Below are positions 8,767-16,339 of a stretch of 64,000 bases of DNA, piece after piece. Source of the stretch: Reichenbachiella ulvae (lineage in GTDB: Bacteria > Bacteroidota > Bacteroidia > Cytophagales > Cyclobacteriaceae); contig NZ_JAOYOD010000001.1 in NCBI RefSeq assembly GCF_025833875.1, positions 5,367,501 through 5,431,500 of the forward strand, given 5' to 3'. The position numbers were made by a program, and so were the translations under genes. Position 1 is the stretch's first letter; every line of letters begins with the position of its first letter. Below the pieces are notes generated by a model. It was not told where the DNA came from and did not search any database. It saw nothing but the letters and a program-made list of their open reading frames with translations.

Positions 8767-9159
8767 CTAAGCTACTATGGAGCAGTTTAGCTCTTCGGGG
8801 GTAATACAGGTGCTATCACAATTTTCCGCTCCAGTCAGAAGCTGACTTTTGAGATCTTTTAATTGCCTTATTTTTTGATCTATCAGGTCCACTTTGGATG
8901 TTATTCTGTGCTTGATGTTATCGCAGGTAGCATCGTTTTCTTCGATCATGGTGAGAATCTCTGAGATTTCATTAAGGGTAAACCCGAGCGCCTTCAGCTT
9001 TTTTATAGACAGTAGTCTCTGAACCATCTCCTCCGAATATTCCTTGTAGTTGTTGCTTCGTCTATCGGTTCTGTAGAGTTCGATCAGTTTCTTCTTTTCA
9101 TAGAATCTGATGGTATCCTTTGATAGACCTGTTCTTTTGACTACTTCACCTATTAGCAT
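8767..9159 (-). CDS. MerR-family metal-responsive regulator
   Basis: A 130-residue MerR-type activator. The N-terminal winged helix (residues 1-70: IGEVVKRTGLSKDTIRFYEKKKLI) is canonical, followed by a long dimerisation helix. Cysteines sit at 79, 114, 118 and 126. The 35-residue spacing between C79 and C114 is the spacing seen in metal-sensing MerR, ZntR and CadR proteins, so binding of a thiophilic or divalent metal is likely (Hg, Pb, Cd, Zn or similar). The gene is divergent from the small membrane protein and ynfA-like genes, and a palindrome lies in the shared promoter region. This is the standard layout for a MerR regulator and its target operon. Confidence 0.88.
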   Translation of the reverse strand: MLIGEVVKRTGLSKDTIRFYEKKKLIELYRTDRRSNNYKEYSEEMVQRLLSIKKLKALGFTLNEISEILTMIEENDATCDNIKHRITSKVDLIDQKIRQLKDLKSQLLTGAENCDSTCITPEELNCSIVA

Positions 9160-9181
9160 AAATTTTTCGAATTTTTCCTTG

Positions 9182-9212
9182 ACCGTTGACTATACTCCAC
9201 GGTTTATACTTG
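9182..9212. promoter_or_regulatory. Candidate MerR operator/promoter
   Basis: ACCGT (9182-9186) and ACGGT (9199-9203) form an inverted repeat with a 12-base centre CTATACTCC-type, inside the merR-membrane protein divergent region. A TTGACT element overlaps the left arm (9186-9191) and a TATACTTG box, close to TAnnTTTG, follows the right arm (9205-9212). MerR proteins bind between such elements and untwist the promoter. The exact -10/-7 box is uncertain. Confidence 0.5.
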
Positions 9213-9240
9213 CAATATAACCCTTGTAAATCAATAAAAC

Positions 9241-9354
9241 AGAGAGGGTTAATTGTTGTGTTGCCCATCGTCGGTTGAGAGTAGCCTGTAATTGCTAACC
9301 AACCCGAAGGTGGTGCGACCTGGAAATATGTATAACCGTTAAATAGAAGAAATT
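9241..9354 (+). promoter_or_regulatory. Structured leader of the metal-response operon
   Basis: Between the promoter region and the ATG at 9355 lies a GC-richer leader than the flanks. One hairpin pairs GGTTG (9273-9277) with CAACC (9300-9304) and, inside it, TAGC (9282-9285) with GCTA (9294-9297). A second small hairpin pairs AGGT (9308-9311) with ACCT (9318-9321). No riboswitch class is recognised. It may be a regulatory leader or simply a stable untranslated region. Confidence 0.35.
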
Positions 9355-9606
9355 ATGTTTAAGAAGTTTGCCTGGGCAGGTATTGGCCTTTGTGGTTTAT
9401 GTTGTGCATTGCCGCTGATTGGTATTATCACAGGAATTGGTTCATTAACTGCCTTTGGAATGATGGCAGAAAAAATAGGAATAGTGGCACTAGGGGTCTC
9501 AGGAGTTTTGTTTGCCATTCATCATTATCGCAAGAAACATCAGGCGGGGACTTGCGGTCCTTCTTGTGATATAGATTGTACTTGTAAGACAGGTACGAAT
9601 GCTTAA
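9355..9606 (+). CDS. Small MerF/MerT-like metal membrane protein
   Basis: An 83-residue protein with two predicted membrane helices (about 8-30 and 40-57). The first helix contains GLCGLCCALPL, a vicinal Cys pair followed by Pro, as in MerF/MerT mercury transporters. The cytoplasmic tail is Cys-rich (CGPSCDIDCTCK, four cysteines) and could hand metal on. Together with the divergent Cys-bearing MerR this points to uptake or handling of Hg or a similar soft metal, but no merA or merP is nearby and the exact metal is unknown. The stop codon overlaps the start of the next gene by eight bases, so both are one operon. Confidence 0.7.
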   Translation: MFKKFAWAGIGLCGLCCALPLIGIITGIGSLTAFGMMAEKIGIVALGVSGVLFAIHHYRKKHQAGTCGPSCDIDCTCKTGTNA

Positions 9607-9916
9607 AACCGTTTTGTTATTTGTGGTAGCGTCCATTTTTGAAGTAAGTGGATGCTACCTGATTTGGCAGTTCGTCCGATCGGACAAAGGTCTTTTGTAT
9701 GGTCTTTTGGGAGCCTTCCTATTGGTGGGATACGGATGGCTAGCCAGTCAACATACAGTCGGTTTTTCGAAAGTCTTTGTCGTGTATGGTGTGGTATTTA
9801 TGTTGACCTCCATGGGATGGGCCATGATGTTCGAAGGGTATGAGCTCGAAAAATCAGATTGGCTAGGAGGAGTGATTATTCTAATCGGTGCGGTGGTGAT
9901 TTATGTGTCTCCCTAG
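9599..9916 (+). CDS. YnfA/UPF0060-family membrane protein
   Basis: A 105-residue protein with four membrane helices that matches the YnfA family over its full length: LLFVVASIFEVSGCYLIW at the N-terminus, GYGWLASQH in the middle and VYGVVFMLTSMGWAM followed by DWLGGVIILIGAVVI. YnfA is related to small multidrug-resistance exporters. It overlaps the preceding MerF-like gene by eight bases, so translation is likely coupled. Being under a MerR-type promoter, its role here may be in metal or cation stress rather than drug export; that is inference. Confidence 0.88.
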   Translation: MLKTVLLFVVASIFEVSGCYLIWQFVRSDKGLLYGLLGAFLLVGYGWLASQHTVGFSKVFVVYGVVFMLTSMGWAMMFEGYELEKSDWLGGVIILIGAVVIYVSP

Positions 9917-10013
9917 ATCGAATTATAGATTGGAAAAGGGGATTTAAAATCCGATATGAGCATTCGTATGGCTAAACCTTCGATATAGTTTCGGGATTAC
10001 AAATTCCATAGTG

Positions 10014-10038
10014 CAGATTCAGATAACCTGCGGGAGGG
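10014..10038 (+). repeat. Short palindromic repeat, copy 1
   Basis: CAGATTCAGATAACCTG followed by CGGGAGGG. It shares a 17-base palindrome-like core and the CGGGAG-type tail with copies at 10839 and 12047. It lies between convergent genes. Confidence 0.6.
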
Positions 10039-10188
10039 AAGTTTTTCATTCGAGTTGATACTCAATTTTTATTTCAATTCGACTTCATATTCGGTTCTAA
10101 AATGTGAATTGTTTCTCTGGCGTTAATCGTTCAATTTGGTTAAGATCAACCTATTAATCTCTCGAGTTACACCCCCTGTTTTTTTATT

Positions 10189-10713
10189 TCATCGTTTAGC
10201 TCTTAGTTCTAGGGGAATGTTCACAACTCCACAACCGTCTACAAGCACTTGTCCGTTTTGGTTTGTCATTCTAATGTTCAATAAAAACGCTTCCCATTGT
10301 TTTCCTCTTACAGTTGCAATGTTCGAAGTTGAGTCGTAATTCAGAAGCACTAAACCTTCCTCTGGATAATCTTGAGCATCGAAAATAGGATCAAATCCCA
10401 AACCATATTCAGGATCCTCTTCAAATGCTTCTTTAATGATTTTATCTAATTCTGCCCGGAAGTCATTGGATACGAGATCAGATGAATTCACCCAATCTTG
10501 CATCTCAACCGACTGACTCATTTTGTTAGCATTATCAACATACGCATTAATGAATTTCAAGGCGATTGTGGAATACGACAGAGATATGGGTGCTTTTAGT
10601 TCAGATGCAGTATTTTTTATATCAGTAGCTTCTACTTTATCTGAGTTAGTGCTGGATGAAGTTGTGCAAGAATAAAAAGTAGCAACTGCGAATATTAAGA
10701 TAATCTGTCTCAT
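10189..10713 (-). CDS. Lipoprotein, DUF3828-like
   Basis: A 174-residue predicted lipoprotein. The ATG at 10711-10713 gives a proper signal peptide (MRQIILIFAVATFYSC, lipobox Cys at residue 16); the longer reading with eight extra residues spoils it. The mature part begins with a Ser/Thr-rich linker, then a compact domain: an N-terminal helix IALKFINAYVDNA, a DLVSNDFRAELDKIIKEA helix and beta-strands near the C-terminus. This pattern resembles the DUF3828 family of small envelope proteins of unknown function. It stands alone between palindromic repeats, convergent with the ynfA-like gene. The family call is tentative. Confidence 0.6.
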   Translation of the reverse strand: MRQIILIFAVATFYSCTTSSSTNSDKVEATDIKNTASELKAPISLSYSTIALKFINAYVDNANKMSQSVEMQDWVNSSDLVSNDFRAELDKIIKEAFEEDPEYGLGFDPIFDAQDYPEEGLVLLNYDSTSNIATVRGKQWEAFLLNIRMTNQNGQVLVDGCGVVNIPLELRAKR

Positions 10714-10838
10714 GGCTTTATTGCATATGGCGACCAACTATTATTTGTAGGCTGGGCGTGTCAAATTTCTATAAAAGTATCGTAATGTAATTGCCAATGC
10801 AAATGACTCTATTTTCTTTCGTATGGTACTCACTATTT

Positions 10839-10863
10839 CAGATTCAGAGAACCTGCGAGAGGG
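10839..10863 (+). repeat. Short palindromic repeat, copy 2
   Basis: CAGATTCAGAGAACCTG followed by CGAGAGGG, nearly identical to copy 1 and in the same orientation. It lies between the divergent lipoprotein genes. Confidence 0.6.
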
Positions 10864-10933
10864 AAATAATGTTTTCTAAATTGCAGTAATATTATTTTCT
10901 AAAGGCGTTTAATTAGAATACATCCAAGAAGCT

Positions 10934-11857
10934 ATGAATCTAAAGTTTAGATATTTTCCATTGATTGTTTTAACTGTAATTTTATTCTCCTGCTCAGATG
11001 ATAGTGGGCTTAGCGAGGAGGACTTAGTCAATAGTGATCTGGAGCAGTATACTCCGGATCAGGCGGATTGGTCTACATTCGCCTCCAAGCCAATAGAGGC
11101 AGGTAATACCTCTCATGATCCCGATGGCATATTTTGGATCAGTGCGGATAAATGGGAAAACTCTAAATGGGACGGTCAAAGCATCTGTGATCCTACTCAA
11201 TTGACTCGATCGGAATTTCAGAATTGTTTGTTTCCAGAATCTGGCGATATACTCCTGGGTATCTATGACCTCTATTATGAAAATAAACCTTTTGCAGATG
11301 TCAAGAACCCCACTAAAGCTGAAGTTGACGAGTGGCATAGAATTGTGATCAACCACCTAAGAGCACTTGTGGGGTATACCAGCGAAGACCGTCAAATCAA
11401 GAAGGACTACTGTCTCTTTGCACGTGCCTTGTGGGGAGACGAAAGAAAGTTTACTACCATGTGGGATAGCGAGTATCCGGGTGATAACGGGTCGGCTTAT
11501 GGACCCTGTCAAGGTTCGGATAATGCACACTGCGGAGCGAGCTTTGTTCCTAATGAAGCGGACCAAGTTCCCTACTTGCCAGATGGATATGCCATCTGTG
11601 GAACGCCTGCTGGTTCTGAGGGAGTCTTTTCGGCTGCTAAATCTAATATACCATGGTCAATAAAAATCTGCAGGGTCATATCCCAGACTGTAGGGGCTGA
11701 AGGATTTTGGGGTGGTCACACAGGACCCTGGTTTCACCGCGAAAAGTTTGGTTTTAGTTTTTGGGATGATGATCCAACTAATAATGGCAACAATGCCATA
11801 CTACGCGCCAAGTGGGGTGGAGAGTTGATGCCGAGTCTATATGAAAATCCTAATTAG
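10934..11857 (+). CDS. Hypothetical lipoprotein, Trp/Cys-rich
   Basis: A 307-residue protein with a lipoprotein signal (hydrophobic residues 8-18, lipobox LFSC with Cys at about 20). No domain is recognised. The mature protein contains seven further cysteines and many tryptophans, and ends in a Gly/Trp/Asp-rich stretch (GFWGGHTGPWFHREKFGF). Even numbers of paired Cys motifs (SICD, QNCL, GPCQ, AHCG) suggest disulfides outside the cytoplasm. It has no operon partner and is flanked by repeat-rich intergenic DNA on both sides, typical of a lineage-specific surface protein. Confidence 0.65.
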   Translation: MNLKFRYFPLIVLTVILFSCSDDSGLSEEDLVNSDLEQYTPDQADWSTFASKPIEAGNTSHDPDGIFWISADKWENSKWDGQSICDPTQLTRSEFQNCLFPESGDILLGIYDLYYENKPFADVKNPTKAEVDEWHRIVINHLRALVGYTSEDRQIKKDYCLFARALWGDERKFTTMWDSEYPGDNGSAYGPCQGSDNAHCGASFVPNEADQVPYLPDGYAICGTPAGSEGVFSAAKSNIPWSIKICRVISQTVGAEGFWGGHTGPWFHREKFGFSFWDDDPTNNGNNAILRAKWGGELMPSLYENPN

Positions 11858-11910
11858 GGTGAGCTTGGTTTGGGAAGTGTTCTTGTTTATATGGTTCAAC
11901 TAATCAATTG

Positions 11911-11927
11911 CAGGTTCTCCGAACCTG
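11911..11927 (+). repeat. Short palindromic repeat, core-only copy
   Basis: CAGGTTCTCCGAACCTG is a palindrome of the same family as the copies at 10014, 10839 and 12047, but without the CGGGAG tail. Confidence 0.5.
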
Positions 11928-12046
11928 TAATCACTATGGGACGTAGGCCTGTCCGCCGTAGGTGGAGCTGTGCCCGTGAATGGTGGCAAGTTGGCTAGTG
12001 CGAAGTACAAGTGATACGGACAGAGTCCTAAGTTTCATTGGTCCCA

Positions 12047-12071
12047 CAGGTTCTGAGAACCTGCGGGAGAG
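12047..12071 (+). repeat. Short palindromic repeat, copy 3
   Basis: CAGGTTCTGAGAACCTG is a perfect palindrome around its centre, followed by CGGGAGAG. It has the same tail and orientation as copies 1 and 2. Confidence 0.6.
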
Positions 12072-12094
12072 CAAAGAGCGTAGACTCTATCAAG

Positions 12095-12121
12095 GTCGTC
12101 GAGGTTCCAAACCTTGACGAC
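12095..12121. other. Stable 12-bp hairpin
   Basis: GTCGTCGAGGTT (12095-12106) pairs with AACCTTGACGAC (12110-12121) with one mismatch around a 3-base loop. There is no T run, so it is not a typical terminator. It is part of the 11858-12662 intergenic region, which contains no recognisable gene. Confidence 0.55.
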
Positions 12122-12133
12122 ATTATGGTCTAG

Positions 12134-12428
12134 ATACCCCACCTCCGAAGTGGGTACCCCCACATACCTATGCCCCCTACCCACTTATATAAGTACACCC
12201 TGCCACTTCAAAGATGAACTGGTTCATCTTTTTACTAAACTAGTTCGCTTTAGAACCGAACCAGTTCACCTTTGAGCCGAACTAGTTCATGTTTTAGGCG
12301 AATTGGTTCATGTTTTTGCTCAGTGAGTTCATGTTTTTGGTGAACTAGCCCACTTCCGACACGAATTGATTCGCTTCGGAGGTGGGTAGAGTCGTCTTTT
12401 AGGTAGGGGAAGGGTGCTATTGGGGTAT
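12134..12428. repeat. Inverted-repeat frame around the 21-bp array
   Basis: Three inverted-repeat pairs surround the 21-bp array. ATACCCCA (12134-12141) pairs with TGGGGTAT (12421-12428). CCCACCTCCGAAG (12138-12150) pairs perfectly with CTTCGGAGGTGGG (12374-12386). CCCCTACC (about 12174-12181) pairs with GGTAGGGG (about 12402-12409). The second and third pairs cross each other and cannot all form at once. The whole looks like one discrete element of about 295 bp. Confidence 0.6.
12216..12383. repeat. Tandem array: eight units of 21 bp
   Basis: Exactly eight units of 21 bases fill 168 bases. Units begin at 12216, 12237, 12258, 12279, 12300, 12321, 12342 and 12363. Each starts with a 10-base near-palindrome of the type GAACTAGTTC, followed by an 11-base T-rich or variable segment such as ATGTTTTAGGC. 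There are no unique spacers, so it is not CRISPR. Since 21 is a multiple of 3, frames read as heptads, but all are interrupted by stops. Confidence 0.85.
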
Positions 12429-12662
12429 TCGTTTTATCCTTCCACCCACGTTGTTTCTATCATCGATTCAATCCAGGTCGTTACTGATGCCTGCATATAC
12501 ATCAGCGTTAAAATTTAATCCTGATTATGAACCAGCAATCTTGACAACATTTTTCATCAAAACCAACTCCTATTATCCCAATAGCCTAATAACTATTAAC
12601 TACTGCATAAAGCAGGTTTAATAAGTAAATAGCAAGCTGAAGGTAGAAATAGAATAGGTCTC

Positions 12663-13760
12663 TTAGTCAGGAAGTGAATCAGGGTCTTCGCCTCGATCTA
12701 ATTTCGCTGCTTTTTCGAGCATATGGATTATTGGGAAGTCACTTTCTCTCTCGTTTTCTCTGGATGTGTAGCCTATGGCAGAGCCCAACTGTTTTTTCAT
12801 TAGATATTCCTCATAGATCACGGGCAAAAACTCTTGCGTTTTTTTGGTGATGTGCTGGAGGGCAGCTTGTTCTATTGCATCTTGATATCGATCGGCGGCC
12901 GGTATGGGGACATTTTCAGGAAAACAGGAATTTAGATAGTACCAGCACCACTCTGTTTCTGATTCTGTCCTTTCCTTTTGCCATTTCTTTAGATCCTTGA
13001 TGAATCCTGCCATGTCTTTCTCTCCTAAAAGCTGAGCGACAGATAGCTGCACTTCGTGGTTGTAGGGAAAAAGATGTTTTTTAGGTGGTTTGCTTTCGGT
13101 CACTTTAGCTGCCGGGCTTGCTTTTTCGGTGGCTTTGTCGTGTTCTCGGATTATTTTAAGTAGGCGGTCTTCTTCTTTGCCACGAATGTCCGGTAGGCTG
13201 AGTAGCATGGTATTTCCAGTAGTCTGATAGTGGAAGTTGTAGTATTCGGGCATTTCGCCAGATCCATCATGGTGGGCCTCTTTGATCGTTTCATAGTGAT
13301 GGCGGTTATCAAAACCATACATGTAAGTAGCCATTCCCGCTGGTGTATCCAAAAAACGAATATACCCCTCGATTTCCTCTGGTGTCACATCGGGCACTCC
13401 TTCGTAATCTAGCAACGGCATGCTGGGAAATAGAAATTGCCAGGTCCATTTCATGCCAGGTAATTCAATTTGCTCGGCCCGCCATTGGCATTGTAGATCT
13501 AATAATTTTTTGGCCTGAATCTCACATAGTGCAAACCAGCAGCGGTTGGTCCACTCTGTCATCACTCTTTCGTGATGGATGCGAGTAAAATTGCCCCGAA
13601 CTTTGAGCTGGGCTTTTTGTCTGCTGTATTCTGAGAGGAGTTGATTTACATCCTTCTCGTCGTATTCAGCAAAATGCTTGATGATTTTCTCGTTGTTCTG
13701 AAGTTCTACAATGAATTGCTCCTGCAACTCCTCTTCGGTTTGCTTTTGGTCGGTGGACAT
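12663..13760 (-). CDS. Hypothetical cytoplasmic protein
   Basis: A 365-residue protein without signal peptide or membrane helix. No family is recognised. The first 100 residues are charged and helical (ELQEQFIVELQNNEKIIKHF and a Trp/Cys-bearing helix ending KKLLDLQCQW), the middle holds Tyr/His-rich segments (HYETIKEAHHDGSGEMPEYY), then a Lys/Pro-rich linker near residue 220, and a second helical half rich in Trp. It has no operon partner: upstream lies a bidirectional terminator and downstream the repeat-rich intergenic region. Its codon use looks like that of neighbours. It is probably a real lineage-specific gene, judging by its length and clean frame. Confidence 0.7.
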   Translation of the reverse strand: MSTDQKQTEEELQEQFIVELQNNEKIIKHFAEYDEKDVNQLLSEYSRQKAQLKVRGNFTRIHHERVMTEWTNRCWFALCEIQAKKLLDLQCQWRAEQIELPGMKWTWQFLFPSMPLLDYEGVPDVTPEEIEGYIRFLDTPAGMATYMYGFDNRHHYETIKEAHHDGSGEMPEYYNFHYQTTGNTMLLSLPDIRGKEEDRLLKIIREHDKATEKASPAAKVTESKPPKKHLFPYNHEVQLSVAQLLGEKDMAGFIKDLKKWQKERTESETEWCWYYLNSCFPENVPIPAADRYQDAIEQAALQHITKKTQEFLPVIYEEYLMKKQLGSAIGYTSRENERESDFPIIHMLEKAAKLDRGEDPDSLPD

Positions 13761-13834
13761 AGCGCTTTAGTCTTTGGTTAGTAATTGTCTAAATATGAAA
13801 GAAATGCCAGAGAAAAGCAAATGCACTATGATGG

Positions 13835-13870
13835 AAACATCCATTCAGATAGTATTCTGAATGGATGTTT
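13835..13870. terminator. Long bidirectional terminator hairpin
   Basis: AAACATCCATTCAGA (13835-13849) and TCTGAATGGATGTTT (13856-13870) pair perfectly over 15 bp around a 6-base loop. The T run is strongest on the plus strand, but on the minus strand it lies about 30 bases past the BNR_4 gene and probably ends that operon. Confidence 0.8.
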
Positions 13871-13898
13871 TTTTAATTTGTTTTACCATGTCAGGTGA

Positions 13899-15197
13899 CT
13901 ATTTCCTGATCAAATATTTGATGGAAGTATGGTAGTTTGTGTAGTGGATATATTTCTGATTTTCCATCCACAGTACTACTTCGTCTTCTTTGGCCTTTAG
14001 ACCTCTGGGTAGATAAGGCCTGACATTGTCAAACTCCGAATTCTCTGTGATGGTCTCTGTAGACCATGTTTTTCCCATGTCTTTGGTTTCCCACCTTTCG
14101 ATCTCAAATACGCCATCGATCTGACGGGAGAGGTATACTACATTGGCATTGTCTGGGTGAATGGTCATGCCTCCGAAATAGTGGGGCTCCCATTCTTTGC
14201 GGCCATCCGGTGTCTGCGGAAACCACGGTCCTGAGTCACAGATTTTTTGGTCGATCCAGCCATCCTTAGTATAGCGGGCGTACCAGTACTCATGGTTCTG
14301 TTCCGTTGGGCTTCTAGTGTACAAAATTACGGGTTTACCCTTTTTGTCTTGCCCAATATCTGCTACCCAGGCACGACCTTGCTCTGGATTGGAGGTGTAG
14401 ACTATCGATGCATCCTTTGGTTCGAAGGGGATTTGATCCATCGTGCTAATCGACTCGCCTTTTGCATTGTAGAAACTGCCATTTTCATAGTAGGCGTAGT
14501 ATACAGAATTGGTAGGCTCTACCCTCGGGTGCCCATCTGTAAAGGTGATATGGATTCTTGACTTTCCGTCCGAATAGTATTTGACGTAGGGTCTGTTATT
14601 GGCATTATATGGGTAGTTGGTGATGAAAACTTTGCTTTTGGTCCAGGTTTTTCCGTCATCATCGGACCATATCATGTTGGGTTTGAAACCTACCCAGCGA
14701 CCAAAGCAATAAATGCGATTATTTTCATTTTCCAGACGGAAAGGGTTTGCATATGTCATCGTAGGTCTGGGGAATTTCTCGATTTCCTTGGGATCCATTG
14801 GGTGGATAAACTCAGGTTTAGAAAACTCAAACTCTCCTGCGGGATCGGTCAGACGATTGATGAAAAGGTCTTTACGAATGTGACGTGTGTATAGGGTAAT
14901 CACTTCGCCATTACCAGTGGTTGTAAAGGCAGGGTTGTCATGATCGTCTCTTTCGAGCATAAAATAGAGTTCGCTGCTGTCTACTGCTTGATTCTCTATG
15001 TTCAACCTACGGGCCTCTATACTGCCATCAGCCTTTACCCATCCGGTGATGATATTGTCATCTACCTTGATGGCACGAGGATCTGAAAACCAGCACCAGG
15101 TGCCATCCTTTGTCAAGTATCCACTATCCTGAGATAGTGGCTGAAATCCAATAAAAAGTAGGGTGAGAAGTCCCAGAATGTTCTTTTTGCTCGTCAT
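13899..15197 (-). CDS. BNR_4 beta-propeller protein, PL24/PL25 ulvan-lyase-like
   Basis: A 432-residue secreted protein (signal peptide residues 1-23). It has the BNR_4 type of seven-bladed propeller, with WCWFSDPRA at the start and repeated WSDDGKTW and KDMGKTWS Asp-box turns. This fold includes the ulvan lyases PL24 and PL25, which cleave ulvan next to uronic acid. Candidate catalytic residues are H86 (DDHDNPA) and H106 (TRH), separated by 20 residues as in the characterised PL25 enzyme as I recall it, with Y148 (MTYANP) and R166 (FGRW) at similar later spacing. The GH105 gene lies two bases upstream in the same operon and would process the unsaturated ends that a lyase makes. Other BNR_4 proteins have unknown activity, so ulvan specificity is an inference. 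Confidence 0.72.
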   Translation of the reverse strand: MTSKKNILGLLTLLFIGFQPLSQDSGYLTKDGTWCWFSDPRAIKVDDNIITGWVKADGSIEARRLNIENQAVDSSELYFMLERDDHDNPAFTTTGNGEVITLYTRHIRKDLFINRLTDPAGEFEFSKPEFIHPMDPKEIEKFPRPTMTYANPFRLENENNRIYCFGRWVGFKPNMIWSDDDGKTWTKSKVFITNYPYNANNRPYVKYYSDGKSRIHITFTDGHPRVEPTNSVYYAYYENGSFYNAKGESISTMDQIPFEPKDASIVYTSNPEQGRAWVADIGQDKKGKPVILYTRSPTEQNHEYWYARYTKDGWIDQKICDSGPWFPQTPDGRKEWEPHYFGGMTIHPDNANVVYLSRQIDGVFEIERWETKDMGKTWSTETITENSEFDNVRPYLPRGLKAKEDEVVLWMENQKYIHYTNYHTSIKYLIRK

Positions 15198-15199
15198 AA

Positions 15200-16339
15200 T
15201 TATTTGTTTTCGAGGTAAGTAATCATTTCAGAAGCGGCGAGTAAAAATGCTCCAACACCAAAATCGCTGGTGGATCGTTGGTCTACGATTTGACCCGGTA
15301 CAGCACGCTCGCCTATAGGTTGTACATATCCCAGCGTACCGTCGCTTTGGATTGCAGTGGTGGCGAGGTATTCCCAGGCTTTTTCTACCACTGGGCCATA
15401 ACTGCCCTTGTCTAGTATACCTTGATTAATTCCCCATAGCATGCCGTAGGTGAAAAATGCTGTGCCGCTGGTTTCTGGGCCTATGGCTTGTTGTTCGTCT
15501 AACAAACTACGTGTCCAGTATCCCTCTTCCTGCTGTGAAGCTTTCAATGCTTTGGCCATTTGAGTGAACACCTCGGTATACTCATCATAGTGTGGATCGC
15601 TCTTCGGTAATTTATCTAATGTACGGGCATGAGCTGCGATCACCCAGCCGTTTCCTCGGGACCAAAAGTCCTTCTTGCCGTTGTTGGTTTTATGACCAGG
15701 GTATATGTACTTCTTGTCACGATACCACAGCCCATCTTCCTCGTCATAGGTCAGGCTTTTCGTGTAGCTGTAGTACTCGTGCAGTTTATTCAGATAGGTA
15801 CTATCACCAGTCAGTTCGTACATGCGTGGCATCACAGGCATAACCATAAACAAACCATCGATCCACCACCAGTATTTGCTTTCGTCAGTATTAATTTGGT
15901 ATTGCATTACCTCTCTGGCACGAGCCACTTTGTGAGGGGCTGGGTCTATGGTGTTGAGGTCGATATATACTTGGAAACAAGCCTGCCAGTCACCAAATAA
16001 TACATATTCGTCACTTTCGCCATGGCTAAACTTCCATTCTTCTGGATTGTCTGATTTAGCTCCCATCCATTCGTTCGCTTCGGCCCACTGCTGGGTGTAT
16101 TTCAGATGATCATCGTTACCCGTCACTTCATAGGCTGCTAAGTTACCGATGTGGTAGGTGGCTGGATGCCAAAAAGCCCAAGGTTCTATCCTGTGATCCT
16201 GTTGCCACTTGTTGTTGACTTGCTTGATACTGTTTAATACGTTGGTTTTGGTGATAGAATAATTGCTTTCTTCTTTGTTGGTTGAACAGGATGCCAAGAA
16301 GATTGCGAGTACTATTAGGAAGTGCCCAGGTGATTTAAT
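15200..16339 (-). CDS. GH105 (GH88-like) unsaturated uronyl hydrolase, lipoprotein
   Basis: An alpha/alpha-barrel hydrolase that removes the 4,5-unsaturated uronic acid left by polysaccharide lyases. Family marks are EWKFSHGESDEYVLFGDW, the WWWIDGLFMVMPVMPRMY helix with its Asp, KDFWSRGNGWV and ETSGTAFFTYGMLWGI. The first ordinary start (TTG, 16295-16297) falls inside a signal sequence: reading further upstream gives KSPGHFLIVLAIFLASC, a complete lipoprotein signal with lipobox LASC. No ATG, GTG or TTG precedes it before the stop at 16352-16354, so an ATT (16337-16339) is the likely start, giving 379 residues. Two bases separate it from the BNR_4 gene. An error or mutation of ATG to ATT is the main alternative. 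Confidence 0.87.
   Translation of the reverse strand: MKSPGHFLIVLAIFLASCSTNKEESNYSITKTNVLNSIKQVNNKWQQDHRIEPWAFWHPATYHIGNLAAYEVTGNDDHLKYTQQWAEANEWMGAKSDNPEEWKFSHGESDEYVLFGDWQACFQVYIDLNTIDPAPHKVARAREVMQYQINTDESKYWWWIDGLFMVMPVMPRMYELTGDSTYLNKLHEYYSYTKSLTYDEEDGLWYRDKKYIYPGHKTNNGKKDFWSRGNGWVIAAHARTLDKLPKSDPHYDEYTEVFTQMAKALKASQQEEGYWTRSLLDEQQAIGPETSGTAFFTYGMLWGINQGILDKGSYGPVVEKAWEYLATTAIQSDGTLGYVQPIGERAVPGQIVDQRSTSDFGVGAFLLAASEMITYLENK

Noticed and set aside
9241..9354. Named riboswitch (yybP-ykoY, cobalamin or TPP) before the MerF-like gene
   Set aside because: Fragments such as GAGAGTAGCC resemble the manganese class, but the order and the second conserved half do not match, so no class is assigned.
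11930..12046. Small RNA gene between repeat copies
   Set aside because: The stretch is GC-rich but shows no promoter, terminator or recognisable RNA family.
12216..12383. CRISPR array
   Set aside because: Units are contiguous 21-base repeats without unique spacers, and no cas genes are present.
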